From NCBI GenBank assembly GCA_030640495.1, contig DAOWJH010000107.1, forward strand, positions 1 through 11,969: a stretch of DNA of 11,969 nucleotides, read 5' to 3'. The stretch is from Dehalococcoidia bacterium. GTDB taxonomy: Bacteria > Chloroflexota > Dehalococcoidia > Dehalococcoidales > DAOWJH01. Position numbers and translations under genes: made by a program. Positions 6,119 to 11,969 of the stretch are shown here, piece by piece. The first letter of the stretch is position 1; every line of letters starts with the position of its first letter. The notes below the pieces were generated by a model. That model worked only from the letters and a program-made list of their open reading frames with translations, ran no database searches and was not told the origin of the DNA.

Positions 6119-7120
6119 CTAAAATATGGCATGCAGCAGCCAGGCAAACAAGTAACCTAACCCGCCACAGATAGGAAAGGTCAGTATCCAAGCAGTAATG
6201 ATGTTGCCGGCTATTCCCCAGCGCACTGCCGATAGCCGCTTGGTGGCACCCACTCCCATGATTGATGAACTTACGCAGTGAGTGGTGCTTACTGGCATAC
6301 CCAGGTGCGAAGCAATCTCAATAACTGTTGCCGCTGAAGCCTGAGCAGCAAAGCCGTGAATTGGTCTAAGGGTAGTAATTTTCATCCCCACTGTCTTGAT
6401 GACCTTCCAACCGCCCAAAGCCATCCCTGAGCTGATGGCCAAGGCTGATATAATTATTACCCACCACGGAATCTTATCCCACAGACTGGTATCGTTATAA
6501 AAAATTACCAGTGCCATAGTAATGACGCCTATGGGCATCTGACCATCATTCTTGCCATGGCTATAAGCCATAAAGGCAGCAGCCGGGATTTGCAAATTGC
6601 TGAAAATGCTCCGTACCTTCTCCGGGGGGCTCCGCCAGAACAACCAGTACAGACAAACCATTACCGCAAACCCACCAACAAAACCAAGAACAGGAGCCGT
6701 AACCACTGCCGATAGAACCCTTCCCATAACGCCCCACACCACTGCCCCGCCCCCAACTGCTGCCATGCCAGCCGCAGCTAGCCCGGCGATAAAGCCATGG
6801 GTTAAACTCACCGGAAGACCATAGTAAGTAGCTAGGCCTGTCCAGATAATAACTGAGGCTAAGGCAGCAATTACCGTCAGATACGATATTGCTTCTGGGA
6901 TTAAAATCCCTTTACCGATGGTTCGAGCAACTTCAAGACCAGTAGCTGCCCCGGCAAAATTAAAAAGGGAAGCCAACACTACGGCAGCTCTAGGAGAAAG
7001 GGCACGAGTGCCAATCGCAGTGGCAATGGCATTGGCGGCATCATTAAGACCATTGGTAAAACCAAACCCAATAGCCAGAATGACAATAAGGATAAGAAGG
7101 TAAAGGGAGGAATCAGGCAT
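6119..7120 (-). CDS. pit: PiT-family inorganic phosphate transporter
   Basis: A 333-residue inner-membrane low-affinity phosphate permease of the PiT (PHO4) family, which in bacteria moves metal-phosphate with protons. The two PiT repeats are visible. The first has TNGLNDAANAIATAIGTRAL (22-41) and GLPVSLTHGFIAGLAAAG (101-118); the second has AYSHGKNDGQMPIG (185-198) and GMPVSTTHCVSSSIMGVG (274-291). The first repeat has SLTH where the family usually has STTH. Multiple hydrophobic spans cover nearly the whole length, and the size fits the short bacterial branch. The start ATG 7120 overlaps the end of the DUF47 gene by 8 bp, the usual Pit accessory-permease pairing. The end lies only 5 bp from the gmk stop on the opposite strand. 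Confidence 0.93.
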   Translation of the reverse strand: MPDSSLYLLILIVILAIGFGFTNGLNDAANAIATAIGTRALSPRAAVVLASLFNFAGAATGLEVARTIGKGILIPEAISYLTVIAALASVIIWTGLATYYGLPVSLTHGFIAGLAAAGMAAVGGGAVVWGVMGRVLSAVVTAPVLGFVGGFAVMVCLYWLFWRSPPEKVRSIFSNLQIPAAAFMAYSHGKNDGQMPIGVITMALVIFYNDTSLWDKIPWWVIIISALAISSGMALGGWKVIKTVGMKITTLRPIHGFAAQASAATVIEIASHLGMPVSTTHCVSSSIMGVGATKRLSAVRWGIAGNIITAWILTFPICGGLGYLFAWLLHAIF

Positions 7121-7745
7121 GCTTGAGGGCTACCCCCTCAAGGACATCAGCCACATCCTCACACCTATCAGTCGCCGCCTCCATATGTTCATAAATCTCA
7201 CGCCACTTAATAACCTGAGTAATATCGGTGGTATTGCTAAAAAGCTCAGCCTGTGCCGAACGGAATACCCTATCAGCCATATTTTCCAGCCGATTAATCT
7301 CCACACAATGTTCGAGAATACGTTTTAACTCATTACTATGCTGCCGCAACCGAGGTATTGCCCTTTCTACCTCAGACGCTGCTTGCACTATGATATCAGC
7401 CAGCTCCTTAGCTCTCTGGTTAGGATAGTCTATCTTATATATAAGCATAGCATCAGCTGCAGCATGGATAAAATCGGTCACATCGTCCAGGGTATGAGCC
7501 AGCAGGGCGATATCCTCCCTATCAAATGGGGTAACAAAGGTGCGATTTAACTGCGCCATAATCTGATGAGTAATCGCATCCCCTTCGTGCTCCAGCTTAG
7601 TTATTTCATTTACTCTTCCCTCAACATCCTCCCAAGTATCAACCAACTCTTTTAGCCCTTGGGCTGCTTTGACCATATTTCGGGTACTTTCCTCAAAAAG
7701 TCCAAAAAATTTCTCTTCCCTGGGGATAAAAGGAAACTTAAACAC
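7113..7745 (-). CDS. PhoU-like DUF47 Pit accessory protein
   Basis: A 210-residue all-helical protein of the DUF47 (PhoU-like) family, commonly encoded beside PiT permeases and thought to modulate phosphate uptake. Family features are the start FPFIPREEKFFGLFEE (4-19), LEHEGDAITHQI (51-62), TPFDREDIALLAHTLDDVTDFI (72-93), the acidic metal-site motif EINRLENMADRVFRSA (149-164) and EIYEHMEAATDRCEDVADVLEGV (183-205). Start GTG 7745 is chosen because AAAGGAGAG sits 6 nt upstream and because the family normally begins at this FxxIPREEKFF segment; the longer in-frame GTG at 7775 would add ten non-conserved residues and run through that ribosome site. It forms an operon with the overlapping pit gene. 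Confidence 0.92.
   Translation of the reverse strand: MFKFPFIPREEKFFGLFEESTRNMVKAAQGLKELVDTWEDVEGRVNEITKLEHEGDAITHQIMAQLNRTFVTPFDREDIALLAHTLDDVTDFIHAAADAMLIYKIDYPNQRAKELADIIVQAASEVERAIPRLRQHSNELKRILEHCVEINRLENMADRVFRSAQAELFSNTTDITQVIKWREIYEHMEAATDRCEDVADVLEGVALKHA
7122..7142 (-). promoter_or_regulatory. Hairpin at the DUF47/pit junction overlying the pit ribosome site
   Basis: CTTGAGGG (7122-7129) and CCCTCAAG (7135-7142) form a perfect 8-bp inverted repeat with a 5-nt loop, ending 2 bp before the pit ATG. On the minus-strand mRNA the only purine-rich ribosome-site candidate, GAGGGGG, is part of the stem and loop. Ribosomes finishing the DUF47 gene would open it, coupling pit translation to DUF47. 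The bases also encode the conserved LEGVALK ending, so symmetry could be coincidental. Confidence 0.4.
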
Positions 7746-7751
7746 TACTAA

Positions 7752-7760
7752 CTCTCCTTT
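7752..7760 (-). promoter_or_regulatory. Ribosome binding site fixing the DUF47 start
   Basis: On the minus strand AAAGGAGAG lies 6 nt before GTG 7745. It lies within the frame of the longer GTG-7775 alternative, making that alternative unlikely. Confidence 0.7.
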
Positions 7761-7798
7761 ACCGATAAAAGGCACATTGTGGTAACATAGGTTAGAAA

Positions 7799-7842
7799 TC
7801 AGAACATAGGAGAAACTTAGTATGCTCCTACTCCTGTTCTGA
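7799..7842. repeat. Imperfect hairpin in the DUF47/pit leader
   Basis: TCAGAAC (7799-7805) pairs with GTTCTGA (7836-7842), and inside it AGGAG (7808-7812) pairs with CTCCT (7831-7835), with a 2-nt bulge and an 18-nt loop. The right arm abuts a tandem CTCCTA-CTCCTG. It lies between the predicted minus-strand promoter and the DUF47 start, overlapping the -10 area, so it could be a leader RNA fold or a DNA operator. Confidence 0.35.
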
Positions 7843-7870
7843 GTTTAGATGAGAGATATATAATTGTCAA
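7842..7870 (-). promoter_or_regulatory. Predicted sigma-70 promoter for the DUF47-pit operon
   Basis: On the minus strand TTGACA (7870-7865) is followed by a 17-bp spacer and TAAACT (7847-7842), a perfect -35 and a 4/6 -10. Transcription would begin near 7835, giving a leader of about 90 nt before GTG 7745. Confidence 0.5.
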
Positions 7871-7880
7871 GCCAACACCA

Positions 7881-7913
7881 ACTGTTGACAGTCAGCGGCT
7901 AAATGCATAAAAT
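7881..7913 (+). promoter_or_regulatory. Predicted sigma-70 promoter and overlapping palindrome for the APC permease cassette
   Basis: TTGACA (7885-7890), a 17-bp spacer and TAAAAT (7908-7913) give a full-consensus -35 and a 5/6 -10. The -35 box lies inside the perfect palindrome ACTGT-TG-ACAGT (7881-7892), a shape that could serve as an operator. The predicted start near 7920 leaves only about 13 nt before ATG 7933. The -35 box faces the minus-strand TTGACA at 7865-7870, 14 bp away. Confidence 0.6.
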
Positions 7914-7932
7914 TCACACAAGTAAATAAGGT

Positions 7933-9405
7933 ATGAACAGCAATTGGCGAATCAAGCCTGGTGACAAGATTTTCCGCCCCCGACGAATTAGGCGCTACCA
8001 CCTGAGGCGAGTATTAGGCGTTGCCGCCGTATTTAGTGCCGGCTATGGGAATGTTGGCTCCTCTATTTATTATGCCTTAGGCATTGTTGCTCTGGCAGCT
8101 ATGGGGGCTACCCCTATAGCACTGAGTATTGCTGGCATTCTCTTCATATTTACCGCCTTTACCTATGCTGAAGGCACAGCTATGCTACCTGAGGCAGGTG
8201 GCTCAGCTAGCTTTGCCCGACATGGCTTTAATGATGCTACTGGCTTTATCGCCGGTTGGGCACTAATGCTAAGTTACATTGTTACCATCTCCATCTCAGC
8301 CTTCACTATCCCTCCCTATCTAGGCTACTTCTGGGAACCGTTTAAGGTTAGTCCCATCATTGGCACTCTAGCCTCTATGGGAATCGTTGTTTTCCTGATG
8401 ATAATAAATGTCATCGGCGTAAAGGAAACATCCATCCTAAATATAGGAGCCGCCATAATAGATATAACTACCCAGGTTTCGCTGGTAGTTATTGGTGTCC
8501 TGCTGATACTCATACCCAACCCAGCAATCCTGGTTCAGCATATGTTTGCCCCAGGTAACTGGCCGACTTTTGATAACCTGATTCTGGGTATAGCCTTGGC
8601 TTCCATCGCCTATACCGGGATTGAAACTATGTCTCAGATGGCTGAAGAAACTAGGCAGCCAGAGAAAAGTGTGCCTAAGGCACTAATTATGATGATAGTT
8701 ACTGTTCTGGTTCTCTTTGCTGGCATTTCTCTGGTATCTTTATCAGCCATGACGCCTCAAGAGCTTGCCTCCGAATGGGCAAGAGACCCTGTAGCCGGCA
8801 TCGCGGCTAGCCTGCCTATAGCATTGATACGCGACGTCCTCAAGCCTCTGATAGCCATATTAGCCGGTACTATATTACTCATAGCTACCAATGCTGGAAT
8901 TATGGGCATTTCAAGGCTTGCCTTCTCACTAGGTAACCATAAGCTGATACCCTCAGTCTTTAGCCGAGTGCATCACCGATTTAAGACACCCTATATTTCC
9001 ATAATTTCGTTCTGTGTAATAGCCCTTATTATCCTGTCTCCAGGGTTCTTTGCTGCTAATGTTTTCAAAAATATGGGAGCACTATATGCTTTCGGTTCTC
9101 TATTAGCCTTTATGTTTGCCCATGCCTCTATCCTCAGGCTGAGAGCCAAAAAGCCAGAACTGCCACACCCCTTTAAGATTGGTTGGAATATAAAGATTAG
9201 GGGGTGTGAGTTACCAATAACCGCTATTCTAGGTTTAGTGGCGACAACGATAATATGGATTATCATATTAATTACCCAACCCTATAGCCGTTGGGTTGGA
9301 ATCGCCTGGATGGTTGTTGGCTTAATTATTTACTACCTCTATCGGCGAAAACAGCATATGCCATTAACCCACGCAGCTTGGGGACAAACAGAAGGCAATA
9401 AATAA
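7933..9405 (+). CDS. APC-superfamily permease (amino acid/polyamine/organocation), substrate unknown
   Basis: A 490-residue integral membrane protein with about 12 hydrophobic spans, of the amino acid-polyamine-organocation superfamily. Visible family features are the broken first helix with SAGYGNVGSSIYYALG (35-50), the EAGGSASFARHGF loop before helix 3 (87-99), the helix-6 signature AYTGIETMSQMAEETRQPEK (226-245), and ATNAGIMGISRLAFSLGNHKLIP (318-340). An Arg-rich N-terminus (16-26) precedes the first span. Most relatives carry amino acids. The downstream Usp and two RCK genes raise the possibility of an ion or regulated solute, but the acidic residues that I recall for the potassium APC transporter KimA in helices 1 and 3 are not evident. 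The ribosome site is poor (AAGG only 1 nt from the ATG) and the predicted leader very short, so initiation may be near-leaderless. Confidence 0.85.
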   Translation: MNSNWRIKPGDKIFRPRRIRRYHLRRVLGVAAVFSAGYGNVGSSIYYALGIVALAAMGATPIALSIAGILFIFTAFTYAEGTAMLPEAGGSASFARHGFNDATGFIAGWALMLSYIVTISISAFTIPPYLGYFWEPFKVSPIIGTLASMGIVVFLMIINVIGVKETSILNIGAAIIDITTQVSLVVIGVLLILIPNPAILVQHMFAPGNWPTFDNLILGIALASIAYTGIETMSQMAEETRQPEKSVPKALIMMIVTVLVLFAGISLVSLSAMTPQELASEWARDPVAGIAASLPIALIRDVLKPLIAILAGTILLIATNAGIMGISRLAFSLGNHKLIPSVFSRVHHRFKTPYISIISFCVIALIILSPGFFAANVFKNMGALYAFGSLLAFMFAHASILRLRAKKPELPHPFKIGWNIKIRGCELPITAILGLVATTIIWIIILITQPYSRWVGIAWMVVGLIIYYLYRRKQHMPLTHAAWGQTEGNK

Positions 9406-9410
9406 GGATA

Positions 9411-9439
9411 TTGTGGATTTTTGATAAGAAGATTATAAT
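9411..9439 (+). promoter_or_regulatory. Candidate internal promoter before the UspA-like gene
   Basis: TTGTGG (9411-9416), a 17-bp spacer and a perfect TATAAT (9434-9439) lie in the 70-bp gap after the permease gene. They would start a transcript near 9446, about 30 nt before GTG 9476, allowing Usp and the RCK pair to be expressed without the permease. Confidence 0.45.
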
Positions 9440-9475
9440 AATAGGTTACCAAATAATGAGTGGGAATAGAAAGCA

Positions 9476-9901
9476 GTGGAGTTTCACAAGATTTTAGTGC
9501 CAGTAAGCGGCACCGAAGCCGATGGCGAGGCAATGAGGATAGCTTGCCGGTTGGCTAAGAAGAATAAGGCTAAAATCTGGGCAGTTTATATAATTGCAGT
9601 AAAACGCTCCCTGCCACTAGATGCCGAAATTGAATCTGAGATTAGAAAAGCTGAAAATATATTAGACCATGTAGAGAGTGTCGCTGAGGAACAAGACTAT
9701 GAGGTAGAGACTGACCTACTTCAGGCTCGTGAGGTGGCGCCAAGTATTGTTGATGAAGCAGTGGAGCGAGGGGCTGACCTCATCTTGATGGGTGTTACCT
9801 ATAAAAAGCGCTTTGGGCAGTTTAGCCTGGGTAATGTGGTGCCTTATGTGCTGAAAAATGCACCTTGTCATGTTATACTGTATCACCAACCTATTGAATA
9901 A
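9476..9901 (+). CDS. UspA-family universal stress domain protein with altered nucleotide site
   Basis: A 141-residue single-domain UspA-like protein. It has the first strand KILVPVSGTEADGEAM (5-20), a middle ARE-VAPSIVDEAVERGADLILMG run (84-106) and the last strand APCHVILYH (129-137). In ATP-binding members the first strand ends in V-D-G-S and the last motif reads G-2x-G-9x-G-(S/T). Here the Asp is Ser11 and the C-terminal motif is reduced to G106...G114...G119-N120, so classical ATP binding is doubtful. Start GTG 9476 is used; no better start exists in frame and the ribosome site is weak. It follows the permease and lies 12 bp before the first RCK gene. Usp domains are often fused or adjacent to APC or antiporter proteins, suggesting a regulatory role on the permease. 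Confidence 0.85.
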   Translation: MEFHKILVPVSGTEADGEAMRIACRLAKKNKAKIWAVYIIAVKRSLPLDAEIESEIRKAENILDHVESVAEEQDYEVETDLLQAREVAPSIVDEAVERGADLILMGVTYKKRFGQFSLGNVVPYVLKNAPCHVILYHQPIE

Positions 9902-9913
9902 CCGAGTTTCTAT

Positions 9914-10312
9914 ATGAAAGTAGTTATTATGGGCTGTGGACGGGTAGGGGCTCAGCTAGCTACACTTCTGGATGCCGAGGGACATTTGGTTACTGTCTTG
10001 GACACCGATACCTATAGTTTCCGAAGGCTACCATCTATTTTCAGCGGTACAGCCCTACTGGGTGACGGCACTGATGAGGAATCGCTTAAAAAGGCAGGCA
10101 TAGAAGAAGCAGATGCATTTTTCGCTATAACCCAAGGAGACAACCGCAATGTCATGGCAGCTCAAATCGCCAAGCATATCTTCAATGTGCCCAAGGTAAT
10201 ATGCCGTATCTATGACCCCTTACGCCGGGAGTTATACAACACCCTAGGGATAGAAGCATTTAGCCCAACCACAATATTTGCCCAAATGCTAAAGGAAAAG
10301 CTAGAGGACTGA
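9914..10312 (+). CDS. Short RCK/KTN (TrkA-N) protein without C-terminal domain
   Basis: A 132-residue cytoplasmic Rossmann-fold protein of the TrkA-N/RCK family, which senses NAD(H) or adenine nucleotides and gates potassium transport complexes. It has the nucleotide-binding GCGRVG (7-12), an acidic residue at the end of strand 2 (D30, with D32 nearby), LLGDGTDEESL (48-58), and AKHIFNVPKVICRIYDP (86-102), also typical. It ends soon after the core fold and lacks a TrkA-C domain. The stop-to-start gap from Usp is 12 bp and to the next RCK gene 9 bp, so the three are co-transcribed. Paralogous to the gene that follows. A channel subunit (TrkH/KtrB) is not in the window. Confidence 0.88.
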   Translation: MKVVIMGCGRVGAQLATLLDAEGHLVTVLDTDTYSFRRLPSIFSGTALLGDGTDEESLKKAGIEEADAFFAITQGDNRNVMAAQIAKHIFNVPKVICRIYDPLRRELYNTLGIEAFSPTTIFAQMLKEKLED

Positions 10313-10321
10313 GGTAGAAAT

Positions 10322-10984
10322 ATGTATATAATTATTGTTGGTGGAGGCAAGATAGGCTACCACCTAGCCAAAGCCTTATTAGATGAAGGGCATGAAATAC
10401 TGGTAACGGAAAAGGATGCAGATATAAGCGAAACCATTTGTAATGAACTTGGCAGTGTTTGTGTCCGCGGGGATGGCTGTGAGGCAGCTACCTTGGATGA
10501 GATAGGCGCTGGGCGGGCTGATATGCTCATCGCTGTAACCGGAGATGATGAAGACAATCTGGTTGCCTGCCAGGTAGCTAAGCATAAATTTAATGTGCCC
10601 CGAACCATAGCTCGCATCAGTAATCCCAAGAATGAGGCTATCTTCAAGAAACTGGGGATTGATGTTACTGTGAGCAGCACTAATGTTATCCTTGAATCCA
10701 TAGAAGAAGAAGTGCCAACGCACCCCTTGACCCACTTATTAACCATCAGAGACAAGGGGCTGGAAATTGTAGAGGTAAAAATCCTCCCTGAGTCAACTAC
10801 GGTAGGCAAATCAGTAAAGGAACTTTCGCTACCACCGGAAAGCGTCCTGTCTTTAATTATTGGTAAGGGACAGAAGCCTCGTATACCTACCGCCGATACT
10901 ATCCTTCAGGCAGAAGACCGGATAATAGCTGTTACCAACCCCGAGTCAGAAGAGGCACTACGAACTGCACTGAGAGGCACTTAA
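10322..10984 (+). CDS. Full-length RCK protein (TrkA-N plus TrkA-C)
   Basis: A 220-residue TrkA/KtrA-type regulator. The TrkA-N half has GGGKIG (7-12), the acidic strand-2 residue E30, RGDGCEAATLDE (49-60) and AKHKFNVPRTIARISNPKN (86-104). The TrkA-C ligand-binding half runs from about 138 to 218, with LEIVEVKILPESTTVGKSVK (147-166) and an IIAVTNPESEEAL ending. The start ATG 10322 has GAGGT 6 nt upstream. The pair of one short and one long RCK protein recalls CeoB/CeoC of mycobacteria, which from memory also lie next to an APC-type membrane protein gene. Partner here is inferred to be the APC permease upstream, or an unlinked channel. Confidence 0.9.
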   Translation: MYIIIVGGGKIGYHLAKALLDEGHEILVTEKDADISETICNELGSVCVRGDGCEAATLDEIGAGRADMLIAVTGDDEDNLVACQVAKHKFNVPRTIARISNPKNEAIFKKLGIDVTVSSTNVILESIEEEVPTHPLTHLLTIRDKGLEIVEVKILPESTTVGKSVKELSLPPESVLSLIIGKGQKPRIPTADTILQAEDRIIAVTNPESEEALRTALRGT

Positions 10985-11025
10985 CAGCTCAAAACTTAAT
11001 TATAGGTCAGTTACCGAGAGAAAAT

Positions 11026-11056
11026 ATGGGCAATGGGTATATAATTCACTGCCCAT
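11026..11056 (+). repeat. Inverted repeat with a TATAAT in its loop, before comEA
   Basis: ATGGGCA (11026-11032) and TGCCCAT (11050-11056) form a 7-bp stem with a 17-nt loop holding TATAAT (11040-11045). The right arm is followed by TATTATTT, so it may be a weak terminator of the RCK operon. Equally, the TATAAT may be the -10 of a comEA promoter, with the arms as an operator; no good -35 is seen. The two readings are not separable from sequence. Confidence 0.35.
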
Positions 11057-11108
11057 TATTATTTAGGTAGGGTCATACTAAAATAGAGCCAGTGCTAGGA
11101 GGTTTTCC

Positions 11109-11618
11109 ATGATAATAAGCAAGCCTAACAAATATTGGATGCTGGTTATTATTCTACTGATAGCTATTATTGCTACCGGTAGTGTAATAGTCTGGTCAAG
11201 ATATAGCCCAAGCCAGCCTGTAGAGATTTCTACCCCGCCCAGCCAGGAGTTAGAGGGTGAGATTTACATCGGTGGTGCTGTCACTAGTCCTGGTTTCTAT
11301 CCTTTAAAAACCGGAGACAGTCTAGGCGATATTATCCAAGCTGCTGGCGGAATTAGTGGCAATGCCGACCTCGGTCGGCTTAGACTCTACATGCCCGGGA
11401 TAGGAGAGGAATATCAGCCACAAGAAATAGATATTAACCGAGCTGAAGCATGGCTACTACAGGCTCTGCCTGGCATTGGCGAAGTCAGGGCTCAAGCCAT
11501 CATAGACTATCGCCAACAAAATGGACCATTCCTCAATACTAACGAGTTAATTAAGGTAAAAGGCATTGGGACTATTACCTACGACAAGATTAAACACCTT
11601 ATTACTGTCGCTGACTAA
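11109..11618 (+). CDS. comEA: ComEA-like DNA receptor (SLBB plus helix-hairpin-helix)
   Basis: A 169-residue membrane-anchored DNA-binding protein of the ComEA family, which holds incoming DNA at the cell surface during natural transformation. An N-terminal membrane anchor spans residues 10-30, followed by a Pro/Ser linker (33-46), an SLBB-type domain (50-100, with IGGAVTSPGFYPLKTGD at 54-70), and a C-terminal double helix-hairpin-helix region (107-165) with LPGIG (120-124) and VKGIG (150-154) and the linking YRQQNGPF (134-141). This is the classical gram-positive-type domain order. The start ATG 11109 has a perfect AGGAGG 6 nt upstream. The comEC start lies 18 bp downstream, the usual operon. 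Confidence 0.92.
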   Translation: MIISKPNKYWMLVIILLIAIIATGSVIVWSRYSPSQPVEISTPPSQELEGEIYIGGAVTSPGFYPLKTGDSLGDIIQAAGGISGNADLGRLRLYMPGIGEEYQPQEIDINRAEAWLLQALPGIGEVRAQAIIDYRQQNGPFLNTNELIKVKGIGTITYDKIKHLITVAD

Positions 11619-11636
11619 TATTCAGGATGGGGGATA

Positions 11637-11969
11637 GTGACACTTATCTATCTTAGTTGCGCCTGGGTGGTTGGCATCTTTTTAGGGTCAAAATTTAATC
11701 TGCCTTTAGTCCTCCTTCTCACCGGACTTATCCCCCTCCCCCTACTTCTCTTCCTTCGTCACCACCGGAAACTAATAATCCTGAGCAGCCTATGTCTTAT
11801 CGCCCTCTTTGGCGGTGCCTTCTGCTATCAGTCAAGCCTGCCCATTATTGATGAGAATTGCCTCCAGTTCTACAACAATAAAACAGTAGAAATCAAGGGG
11901 ATGGTTAATGCTGACCCTGAGGTCAGAGATAAATCTACCCACCTCCGCTTGTCAGCCACAGAAATAAAA
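11637..11969 (+). CDS. comEC: ComEC-like competence membrane protein, N-terminal part (cut by window edge)
   Basis: The first 111 codons of a gene running off the right edge. ComEC forms the inner-membrane channel for single-stranded DNA in transformation. Visible are two to three hydrophobic spans (about residues 3-18, 22-40 and 46-62), then an extracytoplasmic segment starting near NKTVEIKGMVNADPEVRDKS (81-100), which fits the DUF4131 OB-fold that opens ComEC proteins. The start is GTG 11637, preceded by AGGATGGGGG; an ATG at 11627 is in another frame that stops quickly. The identification rests on this pattern and on the position directly after comEA; the conserved competence and metallo-hydrolase domains lie outside the window. 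Confidence 0.85.
   Translation, partial: MTLIYLSCAWVVGIFLGSKFNLPLVLLLTGLIPLPLLLFLRHHRKLIILSSLCLIALFGGAFCYQSSLPIIDENCLQFYNNKTVEIKGMVNADPEVRDKSTHLRLSATEIK

Noticed and set aside
7933..9405. KimA-type potassium transporter assignment
   Set aside because: The acidic residues I recall from KimA helices 1 and 3 are not visible, there is no C-terminal cytoplasmic domain, and helix 6 looks like an ordinary amino acid permease. Substrate left open.
10357..10809. 150-codon open frame on the minus strand opposite the second RCK gene
   Set aside because: The plus strand encodes a clear TrkA protein across the whole stretch; the opposite frame is Ser-rich and unlike any protein family.

Overview
The window reads as chromosomal DNA from an anaerobic bacterium of moderate G+C. 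My best guess is the Dehalococcoidia/Chloroflexota or a similar deep-branching anaerobe. This rests on the style of the redox genes (a flavoredoxin-type protein and a NuoF-GltD fusion) and on a RemA-Gmk pair. There is no rRNA, tRNA, phage gene or transposase to settle it, so the lineage is an inference. Nearly all of the window is coding.

Layout, left to right. Positions 1-334 (minus) hold the N-terminus of the mismatch-repair ATPase MutS, cut by the window edge. Positions 521-1090 (minus) hold a flavoredoxin-like FMN protein, bracketed by two copies of an approximately 90-bp repeat (379-470 and 1216-1304). Each copy carries two hairpins, the second of which is a rho-independent terminator on the minus strand, so each copy also ends the gene before it. 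Positions 1338-4876 (minus) are a two-gene redox operon: a NuoE-like [2Fe-2S] protein followed by a 1026-residue fusion of a HydB/NuoF-type NAD(H)/FMN module to a GltD/NfnB-type NADP(H)/FAD module. This looks like a soluble transhydrogenase, possibly electron-bifurcating.

A 327-bp AT-rich gap then leads to remA-gmk (5204-6113, plus; overlapping by 20 bp). These converge, with a 5-bp gap, on a phosphate-uptake operon read leftward (6119-7745): a PhoU-like DUF47 protein followed by a PiT permease. A divergent promoter region (7746-7932) has back-to-back TTGACA boxes. Reading rightward from it is a cassette of APC-superfamily permease, UspA-like protein, short RCK/TrkA-N protein and full RCK (TrkA-N plus TrkA-C) protein (7933-10984). 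No TrkH/KtrB channel lies beside it, so the RCK and Usp proteins may regulate the APC permease. The window ends with the competence genes comEA (11109-11618) and the start of comEC (from 11637).

The two most interesting units are the NuoE / NuoF::GltD operon and the APC-Usp-RCK-RCK cassette. Their individual families are known. What is unusual is the combinations, and their functions are inferred from domains only.
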